Positions 19,301-32,030 are shown, counted from the first letter of the stretch. The stretch is DNA of 64,000 nt from Aspidiotus rigidus (GCA_035079385.1 JAVHKY010000056.1:1488001-1552000), one strand, 5' to 3'. Program-made: numbers and translations. Notes: generated by a model from the letters alone, not told the origin.

Positions 19301-21951
19301 AAGTGTCATTTGACAACATTCAAACCGAAATTGGTGACATTCAAGTCCGCGAACAAGAGCTAGAACGACAGAGCCAGCAGCTTGAACAATTGATTCGAGA
19401 AAAAACAGAGATTGGTTAGTTTCTCGCCCTAGCTGCCGTATACCGGTATACTGTATATAATGAAAAATACATATTATGTACAGAAACGTGTTATTTAATT
19501 ATTTCCACTCATATAGCTATTTTTCCTTTCTTTTTTTTTCTTCTGTTTCAGAATCTGCACAATCGCAAATTGTTGAGGAGATGGTTTTACAGCTTTTTGA
19601 ACTGGTCAATAAGAAGAACGAATTATTTCGCCAACGCTCTGAGTTGATGAATATGTGAGTATATTTACATCACTGCTCTTAATAAATGAGAATAAATAAA
19701 TCTGGAAAATAACGCCAAAAATGTGATCATCAAAGTGTGTGAATAAAAGTGTTTCGACACTATGTTAAACTTTTTTTTTGTTTCAGGCGTAAAATGATTC
19801 AACTTGAAGAAGAGCACGCTGATCTAGAATATCAAATTCGCTGTTTAATGTTGAAGCCAGAAAGCAATAAAACAGATAACGATAAAATAGAAGAAGAAGA
19901 ATTAATTAAAAAGTAAGTGTTTATTGAGAAGAGAATAAAAAGAAAAGTTAGATATTTGTACTTCTATTGACTCTTTCCCCCTCTGAAATATTATCTTTTT
20001 TGACGTACATTTTATGGAAACGCATTGCCATGATTGTATGTGCACTTATTTTATTCAAGCAAGCTTGATGGAAAACCAGTTAGCTTAATGCTCATTGGAA
20101 ATCAATGCGTTCTAATCAAAATTCTTCAAGTAATTGAACTTTAGATACCTTTTATATGCGCACTGTATTCAACTTCACTAGTATGTAGTGCCTATGTGTA
20201 CAGGAGAGGTAGGATTTTCTACGGTTTACTGTAGCGCCTCGCGCTCATCCACCGTTCTTTTCGTTTCTTTCATTTAATAGTAATACAAGTAAAAGGAAAA
20301 AACACAATGTACTTTCTATGATCTGCTTTATTGGCATTTCTTGAACGTTACTTATAAGCAGAGCCCGGATTTTTCGGCTTTTAAAATGAAAATTTTCGGC
20401 ACTTGAGAACTGTATTTTCGGCGTTTTCGACATAATTGAAAAAATATTGAAATAATCATTAAAAATTCGGAAAAAGACTAATGTTGAGCACTACTTCACA
20501 GTAAAAAACTACAACAATTATTCATTGTGCATGACAGTTAAATGCTTTTCTAAATTGTCCTGTAGAAAACGCGTTCATCGATCCATTAAAACATTCTTAT
20601 ACTCAGAAAATGGACGTTCTACTTCAACAGAAGTGATGGGGGCATAATGTAGCAACTACGAATGGCTGGGTTGGTAGGGATAATTTCAGGTATATCGCAG
20701 TTTCCGTGAATCACCGCGGCGGTAAGCTGTCTCAACGTTGAGTAGCTCGTAGAGTAGCCCGTGTTTTTTGAAAAGACCTCATTGGCTTTCAGCTTCATTG
20801 CTTCTTCTTTAGTCCCTTGGAGCGCAGCAATTTTTGAACGTACATCCTCTACAAGCTGTATTTGCTTCCTTGATGAAAGACCCCTACTCTGAAGCTTGTC
20901 GATAGAGTCAGGAAGATGCGAATTTATAAACACCAAGTCAGTTGCTGGTGTGCGAGTTTCCTGGAACAACATTTTCATCTTCTGCGTATTCGGCAAAGCC
21001 TCGATGAGGGAAATAAAATTCTCGAATTTATTAGCGGAAAATACTGCGGCAGAAATCCAAGTTCCCAATCGGGTGACAACAACGTCCGGTGGGAGCGGGC
21101 AATTCATCTTTTCTTTGTAAATTGTAATTCGCGCTGGACATTTTAAGAAAATTTTTCTTTACCAACTCAATAGATCACTTACAAGAGGAAAAATATATCT
21201 CATTTTCTCAGCAATACGGTGTATAGGTACCATGGACAACACAAGTTACGTGGATAATTGAACTGAAGATTTCATTCAAATTGATTCTTCCATCGCAATG
21301 ACATGATTGTGCGCAGGCAAAATTAATTTCCTTCGATGATTCATTTTTCATAGTTTTCTTCAAACTTGTAAGAACGTTTTTTTAGTCGGAAATGGTTGAT
21401 TTCAGTTTTTTTTTTTTTTTTTTCGTCGGAAATGGTTGATTTCGGCATTTATCTCATTTTCGGCACTTTTCAGCAAAATAAAATTTGTTTTGCAGGTTCC
21501 TCTACCCCTAAAATGAACTTCTATCTGATTTTCAAGTCATTCGCCCTTAGCAAAATGATTCGACAAATGCCGAGGAATCCGGTCTCTGCTTATAAGATAC
21601 ACGACTGCAAACTTAGAGAGTTTATGTGTGCGCTTTCAGTTATTCTCGCTCTTCGGACGCTGTGTAGCAGTCTAATTTGAACTTCTGGTTTCAAAAATTA
21701 TGAGACAGATACCGTGATTTATGAACCATGTTAATGCGCTTTAGTCTTTACATAATATCTTTTTAACCTTTGCATTATTTTGGTGTATTGTCTATATCTG
21801 CAGATTGCTGGAAGTAGTTGAACGGCGTAATGAAATCATTGAGGCAATAGAAAAGGATCGTCAACGTGAGGTAGTAGAAGATTGTAGCGTCAATACTCAG
21901 CTAGGTATCCTCACTTCAAATTCCAAATGTATTCATCGCCTAGTACTCTAA
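16352..21951 (+). CDS. MICAL-like protein (MICALL1/2 homologue), 3' seven exons with bMERB domain
   Basis: Seven exons fit GT-AG junctions in frame: 16352-17447, 17902-18088, 18186-18294, 19214-19414, 19552-19654, 19787-19912 and 21804-21951 (TAA), about 655 residues. The large first exon is disordered and acidic and carries three NPF motifs (NPFAED, NPFEDD, NPFWDA), which bind EH-domain proteins. A basic proline-rich stretch (KKKAPPPP; KRKKGPAPARP) follows. The last four exons encode the bivalent Mical/EHBP Rab-binding helices, with LFELVNKKNELFRQRSEL, EEHADLEYQIRCL and EKDRQREVVED, closer to MICALL than to EHBP1. Such proteins link Rab8/Rab13 or Rab35 membranes to EHD-driven recycling and actin. 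The expected N-terminal CH and LIM domains are not found between 14115 and 16352; they may lie left of the window, with the Polinton in an intron, or this may be a short isoform starting at ATG 16420. Confidence 0.85.
20359..21588. mobile_element. Non-autonomous hAT element in the last MICAL-like intron
   Basis: The element starts CAGAGCCCGGATTTTTCGGC and ends with the complement of CAGAGACCGGATTCCTCGGC, and is flanked by the perfect 8-bp duplication CTTATAAG (20351-20358 and 21589-21596). The CAGAG ends and 8-bp TSD are hAT hallmarks. Inside lies a fragment of a transposon protein at 20619-21107. It sits in intron 19913-21803 and leaves the splice sites intact. Confidence 0.85.
20619..21107 (-). 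pseudogene. hAT-type transposon protein fragment
   Basis: This is an open frame of 162 codons within the hAT element. The start LPPDVVVTRLGTWISAAVF resembles the TRWGTWL.AA segment seen C-terminally in a widespread insect group of hAT-associated proteins, with the usual Trp replaced by Leu. There is no BED finger and no catalytic core in the element, so it is a remnant rather than a working transposase. Confidence 0.55.
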
Positions 21952-22052
21952 GTTGGTGCAAGCGCACGTAATCGGTTTTTTATAATGAATTGGGATTTTT
22001 TGCGCAATATATTTGCACCCTTAAAACCAATGAAGGTTCAACAATTGTGAAT

Positions 22053-22058
22053 AATAAA
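22053..22058 (+). promoter_or_regulatory. Candidate poly(A) signal of the MICAL-like gene
   Basis: AATAAA lies about 100 bp after the predicted stop at 21951. It is the first such hexamer downstream. Confidence 0.45.
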
Positions 22059-25000
22059 TCACAATTGAACAAACTATAAAATTCTAGTTTTATTTCTTGT
22101 TGATCAAACCCACTTTGTGATTGTTTGTATTTGATTTTTCTGTAATTGTTGATTTTATTTTATACATAATTATAATTGTTCGCATGTTCTCTTTTCCAGA
22201 AAATTTTTGATACTATACATTTTTTCATGTTATTCAGCTCGCGCATACATTTATCCGTCAGTTTGTATCCGTCTGGCGTAATTTTTATGACCGCAAAGGT
22301 CGATTTTCAAGCTGATGAAGTAAAAGAAAAAAAAAAGAAAATATATTAAAAGTTTTACAAAGTGAAGAAAAAAGAGGAAATTGGGCAGAACACATAGCTG
22401 TATAATAACGCACGGGAGGTGGACAAAGATGAATAACTGGTGTTTTAAAAGAAAAAAACTGATAAGTTTTTGAACGATGTTGAACAAAGAGGGCGGGGAA
22501 CCTGTTTTATAGGGAAGGTGAGATTTGAAAAAATTTTGGCCTAATAACTCCGTACTTAATTTGATATAACTTGAAGCTTTTGGAAACTGGATGGTAGCGT
22601 GGAACGGAGTTCAATGGACTATTGTCTTCAATTTAGATGATTTTAATAGATTAATAGATCGCATATCAATGGTTTTAAATTCCCACCTAACGTATATAGC
22701 TCGGACCTAAAGGTGGTCGTAATATCATTGGTAATAGCAGCTAGCAAACCTTGACACTTTGAAGAGTCTTCTTTAGTATGCGTTGCATGTGCGGAGCCCC
22801 TAAACATGTTGTGCAGAGCCCGGCTCCCGCACAAGACTATTAGAAAAGCGCTGCTCTACAGTATAGGTAATCCCATAATGACGCATAGTTACACATTGTA
22901 AAAACCTATTTTGTAATTTCTTAGGAAGCATTAGTTTTACTATCATCCTTATTGACGAATCTACATTATTTTTTGAGATTGAGCGTAACTAAATCGAGGA
23001 GCTTTACTTGTGGGAATGTTTTGTTACGTTGTATCCTCTAAGTACTCAAAGATTCTAGTTCACATTTTTGAACAGTCTATGAGTAATTTTGTAACTGGAG
23101 TCCTTTCCTACATTTATTCTCATTTTTTATATTACAAAATCTTATTCCACACCAAATTCTTAGTTTCGTTTTTCTCTCCGTCACTTTTAAAATCACACTT
23201 TTGATGATGTTACCTTCGATGAAGCTGCATTCAGACTCCAAATCTATTCAACTTCGGTTTCCGTCCTCGAGTCCTGTTAATATTCGAACAAAATGCAAAT
23301 TGAATCAGATTTCTGCGCTTTTCCCAGAAAAAATGGAAGAGTTGAATATGCGGTGGAGAACAATATAAATTTAATACTAAAATCTCTTGTGAAAAATTTA
23401 CTGAAGAGGATTACGAATGCGTATCACTCAAAGACTATCCAAAGGGCCCTCCTGTAGGAAGTAAGAATTTTATCTTCAGGATTCCAGAAATAGACACACA
23501 AATTTATATTTTGGAAAAGAAAAAAAAAAAATAGCGCGGTTTGGTGGAAGCTGATGATTTACTATCCTGCGATTTTGAATTTTAGTATGCCATAAAAATG
23601 TGTACATAGGCAAAAAGTGATTGAAATTTCTGAGAAAGACTATTAAAGTTGGAGATTTTTCTTGGGGTTTGAATGATTATGTTTGAAAAGAATAATTTAC
23701 ACGTGGTTTTTTATAGTATACTTTTGATCAACACCTAATGGTATCGCGTGAGTAACGAAACGTCGGTTTCCTGTGGAATATTGTCATAGAAGCTGTTTTT
23801 GAAGCCGTTCTATCTCTGTTTTTTAAAATTAATGATGATATCACGCTCAGGTAACCGTTGAAGCACAGTTTCAGCGTACCAAGTTGTAATGTTCCTTTTT
23901 TTTAATAAAATAGATTGAAATGTTATAGAATACAATCAGGTGCGCACCTGAGGAGGAGCCTAGGGAGCTAAAGCCCCGCTCTTAAAACTCGGAAGTAAAT
24001 CTATTTGATTGACCATTACCGAATAATAATACATGTTTTCAGCGCATTTGCTTTTTTTTATTTTTTTTTTATTTTTTGGGAGGGAATATCCCCCCAAAGG
24101 AAATTTCGGTGTACGCACCTGAATACAATTAGGTACAGGTTGCTGGAGCAATACGTTGTATAGGCCTAAAGGTATCCGTGTGTGCTCTTAAAGACTAACC
24201 GGCGAGCTTACTATGACTGATACTTTTTTCATCTGATTGAAATAGACCGATTTCTCTATGATGCCATATCTATCAATAACGTACATATCAGCAAATAGGA
24301 TGTACCCCCTAGTAATTTCGAAAGAAGGAGGAGAACGTGTATTTTAATGTTGCGACGGTCTCGAAACAAGACAGTAATTGGTATGGCGTAACGTTTTGTG
24401 TTGTTAGTATTTATTTAAAAATTATCTCAGGATTTAAAAAAATGCAGCACTCCTTCCGTTTTGTTCATACGATACGAAATAAATAGGTACGGTAGGTAGC
24501 CTATACCAACCTATCACGACGAGTTTAGCTAGATCGGGAATTTTTGGCGCAACAAAATCATGCACATGCATTGCGCTTGATGAAAACTGCTGCATGCGTT
24601 CGTTCGTTGAGATAAAAATGTCATCATCGAAGTGTCAATAATTAAAGCCAAATAGTTTTATTTCAAAGTTATCCCTTGAACGTTCGATACCCTCGAAAAA
24701 TATGAAATGTCATCGCCTTGCGTTTTCTTGATAATATTTTCACAACATAGGTAATTATTTTCAAAATCATCAATCGAAGGTTGTCAATATAAAATGTGTT
24801 CCAATAAAACGTTTGCAATCCGCGTAGCTTCTCCTTGGTGTTCATTACGAAGTTCAAATTTTTCAAGTCTTCATTTCTAATGCACATTATTCGGTGCAGT
24901 GGACGGACGTTGTGCGTAGTTTCCCACATTGCTGAGCAACCATTCAAAACCTAAATATGGTAAATTTCTATATTGTCAATTTGCAAATGAGATTAAAATG

Positions 25001-25425
25001 GTGTAATAAATTGTGTATTTTGAAACTACGTTGTATTATTAGTATCTAACCGAAGAAAAAAAATACTACTTACGTTTTTTAAGAAATTGTGTTCTTATAG
25101 ACCCTTCCTAATAATATTAGCATAGGTAGTACTAAAGGTTCCTACCACCATACTATAACAATTAACAAAATTATATTTTACTTTTTCATGGGTTCTTAAT
25201 AACTTTTTTTTATGAACTCACTTTTCTTTCGTTTTACCTTACGTAGGTATGAGTAGGTATTAAATTAAATAGGCGACGTTTTGAACATTAGTTAGGTGTT
25301 CATACTTTCTCATCACATAATAGGCAGTATTTTGTTTTTTATTCACTCTTAAATATTTTGATATTATTATTATTATTATATTTCATTCGTTATTTATCTT
25401 CGTGTTTTTTTTTTCTCTCCTCTAG
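22059..25425. other. Intergenic DNA between the MICAL-like gene and troponin C
   Basis: No coding exon is recognised apart from a possible untranslated or ATG-only first exon of troponin C that cannot be placed. A hAT-like MITE lies at 23937-24121, and short ATT repeats lie near 25361-25380. Other open frames here lack any protein-like pattern. Confidence 0.4.
23937..24121. mobile_element. 185-bp hAT-like MITE with 8-bp TSD
   Basis: The ends CAGGTGCGCACC and (as reverse complement) CAGGTGCGTACACC are flanked by AATACAAT at 23929-23936 and 24122-24129. It has no coding capacity. Confidence 0.75.
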
Positions 25426-28400
25426 GCTGCTGATTTATTGTCGAAAGATCAGATCCGAAGTGAGTACATGTTCACATCTTCTTTTACATTCGTTAAACCT
25501 TGTAGGCACTATTGTAACCTATTTACAAAAAGATCAAATAATACCTATGTGTTGAGAAGAATGCTTATATCGATTTGAAATTTGATTGTTTTTATGCAGT
25601 GCAAAGCGAAAAGTAAACATTAAAACCTTAGTGCCTATTACCATACTTTTTTAAATTATGCTTATTGATTGAATGCACATGCAAGTATGCAACACGTAAA
25701 TAGGTAAATGGGTCTTAGATTTTTTTTACTCATTTTTCCATTTGGTGACTACCTACGTTAAAAAAACGAAGAAAAAACGAAGGCTTTTCCCGCACAAATT
25801 GTTTAATTTTTGTACAACGTTTCGACCAAACTAGTGGTCTTTTTCAAGTACGAAATGGAACCGAAAAGAAATTAAACTATGAGAATACAGCAAGTGTAAA
25901 CGATGATTCAGAAAAAAAGTAAAAGTAAAAAACATGAAATTATTTGGAATTCTTGATAACGGGTGTTTATAACGAGGCGAAATTCGCAGTATCGCTCTTA
26001 TAGTTCACGGTGTTGGCGCGTTTTATAATCTCGATAACCTACCTGAGCTTACGTTTTTTGTTGTTACATTCGTTGGCCAAAATTTTAACGTTCTTAAAAT
26101 TAAAGCTGTGACCCATTTCTTTAGAGTGACCAGCGAGAGCAGTGTGATCATTCTGTATTCTTTCATCATATTTATGTTGGGAGATTCTGGCAGATAAAAA
26201 TTGTTTGGTCTCTCCAACATAAACTTGGGGACAATCAGAACAAGGGATCGAATAAACAACACCAGCTCTTTTATTGAGGGGGGTAGGGTCGTTAGTTCGA
26301 GATAAAATTTTTTGGTCGTGGAGGGTGTTGTGATTAGCGAAAGAGATGCAACTATTTGGATCTAAAGAGCGTAAGAATTTTTGAATGATCATACTGCTCT
26401 GGCCTACATAAGGTATAGAGAAAAATTTGTGGTTTTTTATGGTAGTATTATCTTTAGGTTTATAACTAAGCACGCGCTTGATAAAAGTATCAGGATAGCC
26501 ATTATTGGTAAAAGGATACGGAAATCGGAGATAAGTTGGTTGTGGAATTCAGGATCAGAAACATTCAACCATTTTTCTATGAGATTGAAAGCAGTATTAA
26601 ATTCATAATGGAAAGGTTGATTTGACCGGAAATGTATTATATGACCAGTACGAGTAGGCTTTTCGTAGAGACAAAATTTCAAATTATTACTATTAGTACG
26701 CAAAATAAATATGTCAAGAAAATTAATAGCATTATGACTTTTTTCGTAGGTAAAACGTAGGCTATACGGTAAACGTTGTACAAAAATTAAACAATTTGTG
26801 CGGGAAAAGCCTTCGTTTTTTCTTCGTTTTGCATAGATCGATCCTTGCACGTATAAAAAAACCTATTAAATTTACCTACGTTAACTCCGATCGTTCATAG
26901 GATTTATTGATTCACTTTAAAATTTTTTTCAAATAAGAGCAATTTGAAAAGTCGTTGATGAATGTTTGATAATCATAGAGGAAATGAGAACGTACTTTGT
27001 TTCTGTTTGATTTTTATTTTGTCGCATTCTCGAAGAAAAAAGAACGAAAATATCATTCCCAGAAGTATTTTAGAAAAAAAGTGTCCGAAGTGATTTTTCT
27101 TGAAATTTTTCAAGTCGAGGGATAAGAAAATAGTATATTTCTATACGCAAAGCCTAGAAAGAGAAAATAGAAAAGAAGCTCTATCGAGAATAGTAAAATC
27201 ATAGAGAAAAGTAAAAAATCCTGGAAAAAAGAAAGCAAATAAGCGGCATCGGGAAAAATGACCTTTTCTCTATTAAAAACGATCGACGAAAGCGTACTTT
27301 TCAGTCATAAGTATACAGAATTACAATTTCAGTTCACGTTTTTTATTTTTGTTCTTGTGATAAGAAAACGTAGTTTCAGAGATTAAGAGATGATTTTTTT
27401 ACCAAACGTTGGTGTCCCATAGAAGGCTATATTTAAAGTTGGAAATCAGAAAGAAAATTATGATTCAATTTCGAAAAAATCGAGCGGAGATGATCGCTCC
27501 AGTATTCAGCAGATTTCTAGCTGAATACGTACTATATTAGTAGGTATATTATTGTATACAGTATGGGCCTAAAGATAGGCTTCTTCTGTTGTGAAATCTG
27601 TAATTCATCATATTTTGAAGTTACGTATTAGTTTTTAAAATTTAATTTTCGTTTTTATTCATTTTTTTTTCTCACTTTCTCTTTCACCGACTTCTATTAC
27701 CAACTTTTACCGATTTCTAAAAGACGAAAAAATTTGCGCACGTACGGTGTTTTATGATGGTTTTTGAGCAGTTTTAAGATGCTAATATATTCCTTACTGA
27801 CTGTCTGGAGAAAGGTCGGTTTCTACTGCATTCAAAAAATTTTCTCTTTTCCTTTCCCTTTTCCTTCCTTTTTTTTTAACATACACACGGATCAAATTTT
27901 GAATTACATTTATCGACACAAACTTCAAAATTGAAATCGACGATATAAATAGTTATTCTACGCCAAGTACCTATAGTGTATGTATAATATACATTAATAA
28001 GGGTAAAAAAAAAATTGTTCACGACCTTGCAGAAAAATTGGCGTACCTGAATAACTATGTCTCAATTTTTGCTGCAATAATCTACCTCTAACTTATTTTT
28101 TAGAATCTGACAAAGTTCCAAATTCGATCTTGTGATCCACTTCGCGATCATGCTGCCGGGGTACTTATAACAAAATTCACAATGCGTAATCGTATACTTA
28201 GCTTGCGCAAAAGTACATAATGTACATAATATTTAAACTAGTATTGAGTAAAAAGAGCGTCCGTCTCATAAAAAATACATTGAGCGGATGTCCTTATAAC
28301 AGATACCTCCTCAGTATTGATTCCTAATTTTAAGTTACGACTCGTCATATTTAATTAACTAACTCGTAACTCCTCGATTATTATTTAAATTTGCAAATGC

Positions 28401-31400
28401 TTCGCTATGGATCACAATTGAACCGAGTTTTGTAGAAACCGGCCAAGCGACAAGCCCACGAATGCATAGAATAAGGTCTATCGCACGACTACGAGAAATC
28501 TTTTCCCCCGAACTGTTGGTTTGTCGCTTGCCCGGCTTTTACAGAACTCGGTTCAATTTATGGTCGTGATCAAACTAAATCAAACTCGTGATAAGCAGTT
28601 TCTTATAAATAATATTTTCTGGCCGCCGCGCTGAGATTAGTGCAGAAGATCATTGATATTATTAATCATCATTAGACACGCGTGTCAATGATACAGGACT
28701 ACCTGAATTTTAGTTTGAAGTCGAGCGCTCCCTCGGTCAGTGGGGTAAACCCCTGTAGTGGTCTCATTGACGGACATTGCACAGCGCGCGAACCTTCAGG
28801 AGAAAATGGCGTCAGGTCACTCTCAATGAGGACTACGACGCAATGCCCAAAACAGCGGATATCCGGTGCCGGAGGTGCGGTTTTTTGGTCACCATTTTGG
28901 GTGTGCATGCACGGTCATGCGCTCCCATTTAAAAGGCGAATTCCTATTATTTACATCCAGTCCTTAATTTATATTCAAGTACTTCGTTTTTTTCATTCAA
29001 TTTTCTTGAACTATAAATACTCGTAGAGTATAATATGATCACTCTCCTTATCTAAGGCTGGAATTTTGGTGAACCCTGTTCTTGAGTATCTGGAGATAGC
29101 TCGTGCAGTATTTAGAACCGTGTATTACTCGCTAAATCTACTGATTTTCATTGCAAAACATTATGATTTTGAGTTTTCAAGACAACACTGTTTTATGTTA
29201 CAGTTTTACGCAGAGCCTTCGATACTTTGGATCCATCAAAAAAAGGCAAAATCAATGCGGAAGATTTGGGAACTATACTTGATATATTAGGACAGCATCA
29301 CAATGACCAAACTCTGAAGGATTTGATAGCCTCCGTTTGTAAAGATGGTAATTTCGGTTGTGCATCAATCTCAATAACGGGTCGAGTACCTACTTATCAA
29401 TATGTGTAATCGGTACTAGACATACCGTGTTTTGAACTCGCCTCCTATAGGCCTCACGTTCTCTTTTCACCAAGACTTTACAAAACAATAACTTATTTCA
29501 ATCGATTTATTTTACTGGCTTGTACCGTAAAAAGTACTTTTTTGCACTCTTCAAGTAGGAATGGCCGCGCGGGAGTTATATCGATCAGTTTCGTAATGTA
29601 AGTACCGTATTTACGATTTCTTCGAAAGTTCTTCCTTCTATTCGATAGGTAAAGGTGAACTAACATTCGATGAGTTGTGTGAACTCGGCGTAAAATTTAT
29701 GGGCGAAGAAGAAGAAGATTTAGAAAAAGTACGAGAAGAATTACGAGAAGCATTCAGATTATACGATAAAGAAGGTGAGCATCGCAATTTAGCGAAATTA
29801 GGTAGGTAATAGAAAATTCATAAGTAGATACGTACCTCCATACAAGTAAAATCTAGGTCTATGGATACATGGAAGGATTACTGAAACAATCGGTTTTGAA
29901 ATTAAGGTGAATGACCGTTAAACGCTAGTCGAAGCTGACTTATGATTTTTGGGCTAAATATCTAGGTCGATTATCTGCAGAAATACATTCATAACAGAGA
30001 GACACGAATGTCGGGGAGGGGCTAGCGAAATACGACTAGATAAGGAAAATTTTTACCATAATTGTTCTATGAAAGGGATCATCGGATTCATTTGTTTTTT
30101 CTAGGAAACGGATACATCACGACCGAAGTTTTGAGAGAAATATTACAAGAGCTAGATAATAATTTGACGTACGATGATCTAGACCAAATAATAGAGGAAG
30201 TTGATGCTGACGGTTCTGGCACAGTCGATTTTGAAGGTAAATAATGTTACATCTTGGTGCTGGAAATTTACTCTTTGACCAATGCCTTTCTTGAGTGAAA
30301 TAAGTACTACTTTTTTCATCACTTGTTGAAATTGGTGAGCATATAGTAGGTACAATGTAAGTTTTTTTGATTGAGAGTGTAGCTTCAAATTTTTCCATCT
30401 TCTGATGACGCCGCAATCTAGATGCGGATGTTTATCCGCGGAGTATTACCTCCCCCTTCCCTCAAAAGGGTGTGATTTTTCAGAAAGCAAAAATTTGGTC
30501 GATGCCACGCGAAGAAAATGCAATGGACGCGAAAAAAATTACTTCACAAGAAGAAAAAAGTGATTCACAGTACATAAAAAAATTAATTGGGAAAATAATC
30601 CAATTAGCGCTATAAAAAATTTTTGCGTAACTAGAAAAGAAAGAGACCAGTCATGAAAATGATTGTATGCGAAAAAATCTATTTCCAAGAGTAGCTCGGA
30701 ATCGAATTGTATGCGAAGAAAATCTATCTGCAAGAGTAGCTCGGAATCGAAAATTCCTACAGCGACTTTTTCAAAGCATACTTCGACTTCTGAGCTTGTT
30801 ATAGGAAGGGAGCGTAGAATTTATGTTGATAAGCTGACAATATGAGGAGAGTTCTTGGGCACATTTCAGACTTTCCGTCCAGGAAAGAAATTTGAAAAAT
30901 TTTCGATTTCTGAACACCCACAATTTGAACGAGGGTGGAGAAATATTTGTAAAAATATTGTAAATAGATTAGGACCATAAGAATGGGTGGCACTTGATAA
31001 AATTTCGAATTCTGAACCTCATCGATATACGACTTGGCTCAAATGTCTATTCGAAAGTAGAGTTTTTGGAAGTTCTCAAGCTTTGAACCCTTGTAAAGAC
31101 GAGACGGTTGAAAGTTTACCACTGGGCTAAATAGCTTGTTTTATCGATTGGAAAATATGAGCCCAAGAAAAAACAAAAACAAACAAAAAGAAAAAAAAAA
31201 ACTCCTAAATAGGCAACTGTTCTACGGATTTATCGCGTTCATTTCTGAAAACAAGCGCGTTTGTTTGATTTATTGGAAATCATTACTTCTCGCGCGTCAT
31301 CTCATTTCTTATTTCGTCCCAATAATTAATTATAACCTCACTCAAAGAAAAAAACAAAACAAATAACAAATGAAGAAATAGAACAATTTGTACAATTTTT

Positions 31401-32030
31401 ACTTCGTAGAATTTAATTTTGAAATTTATTTGGAGGTCTCTCTGTCTTCGACGAATTCCCAAGTCCATCTCTATCAAACTTTTTCGAATCTCCTCGAGAG
31501 TGCAGAGTGTTCATTTAACGAGAGGATTATAGAGACATTTTATCCTCCCCAAAACTTGATATTCTCAGTTACCTCCCTGTATAAAAGTAGAGGCTCAAAA
31601 TATTTCTTAAGTCTTTTTCTAAAGGAATGGAAGCTGAAAATTGTATCTAGTTGTCGTATGACGTCATTACCTTGGTATTCCAAGCTAGGTCCCTTCTCCT
31701 CCATTATAGGACTCACACCATTTATTATCGTATTCCTCAAATAACACTAATTTGAAATTGAATTTGAGAACTGAGATAAGAAATTTTTATTAAAATTGCA
31801 AATAATGTAAAATAAGGCTCGAGTATAAGAACCCCTTCCTAAAGGGATTTGTGAAGACATTTCTTTGTAAAATTTCCAAGTCCAATTTCTATCACAAAGT
31901 GTACTTTGATACTTGATAGGACAGAACTGTATCAAATCAATGAACGCTTTCTTGTTTCATTTTATTTACTTATATCCTCTATGTATTATTTCCTGATGTT
32001 ACAGAATTTATGGAGATGATGATTGGTTGA
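25426..32030 (+). CDS. TpnC: Troponin C, insect muscle type
   Basis: Exons 25426-25459, 29204-29347, 29649-29774, 30105-30236 and 32005-32030 join in frame at GT-AG sites. They encode about 153 residues after an ATG that must lie in a separate upstream exon, as in other insect TpnC genes where an intron follows the start codon. The protein starts [11 protein letters not shown] and ends EFMEMMIG. Four EF-hands are present: [12 protein letters not shown] (degenerate), [12 protein letters not shown] (first loop residue Cys instead of Asp, so probably weak), [12 protein letters not shown] (position 12 Val) and [12 protein letters not shown] (canonical). Calcium binding chiefly at site IV, perhaps also II, would switch on thin filaments with troponin I and T. 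The first intron is 3.7 kb and contains a Penelope-like element. AATAAA at 32177-32182 is a candidate poly(A) signal. Confidence 0.92.
25762..26872 (-). mobile_element. 5'-truncated Penelope-like element (EN+ type) in troponin C intron 1
   Basis: On the - strand it carries the end of a Penelope-type reverse transcriptase followed by a GIY-YIG endonuclease domain. A 60-bp perfect inverted repeat joins the two ends (25763-25822 with 26771-26830), as expected for an inverted Penelope pLTR next to a 5' truncation. TACCTACGTTAA flanks it on both sides (25750-25761 and 26873-26884), a 12-bp target duplication. The - strand around 25822-25855 reads GAAAAAGACC...GGTCGAAACG, resembling a degenerate hammerhead ribozyme core found in these repeats. 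Confidence 0.85.
26039..26850 (-). pseudogene. Penelope reverse-transcriptase tail and GIY-YIG domain, frameshifted
   Basis: The reverse-transcriptase C-terminal segment ([18 protein letters not shown], then [12 protein letters not shown]) lies in the frame open from 26850 to 26437. The GIY-YIG nuclease ([19 protein letters not shown], with [10 protein letters not shown]) lies in the frame open from 26473 to 26039. The frames change near 26505-26515, where one frame gives NNGYPD and the other does not, so a one-base frameshift separates them. Most of the reverse transcriptase, including the catalytic YADD-type motif, is missing. The first 20 or so codons of the upper frame are antisense pLTR, not coding. 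Confidence 0.8.
28415..28560. mobile_element. Palindromic MITE, about 146 bp, in troponin C intron 1
   Basis: The left arm AATTGAACCGAGTTTTGTAG... and the right arm pair over about 38 bp with few mismatches, including the GGCCAAGCGACAA / TTGTCGCTTGCC pair. No ORF is present. The TSD is unclear. Confidence 0.6.
28690..28940. other. Unusually GC-rich block of unknown nature in troponin C intron 1
   Basis: This stretch is clearly GC-richer than the surrounding intron and contains short self-complementary pieces such as GGGGTAAACCCC. An open frame on the - strand (28908-28699) has no recognisable product. It could be a SINE, a structured RNA or a fragment from elsewhere. I cannot tell which. Confidence 0.35.
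30661..30752 (+). repeat. Two-copy tandem repeat of about 45 bp in a troponin C intron
   Basis: Two copies of a unit with TGTATGCGAA followed by AGAGTAGCTCGGAATCGAA lie head to tail. No further meaning is seen. Confidence 0.6.

Noticed and set aside
26771..26850. First about 20 codons of the Penelope upper frame as protein sequence
   Set aside because: The bases are an inverted copy of the pLTR end (60-bp perfect inverted repeat), so the open frame there is accidental.
28699..28908. - strand ORF in the GC-rich intron block
   Set aside because: There is no family resemblance; the openness is explained by high GC.
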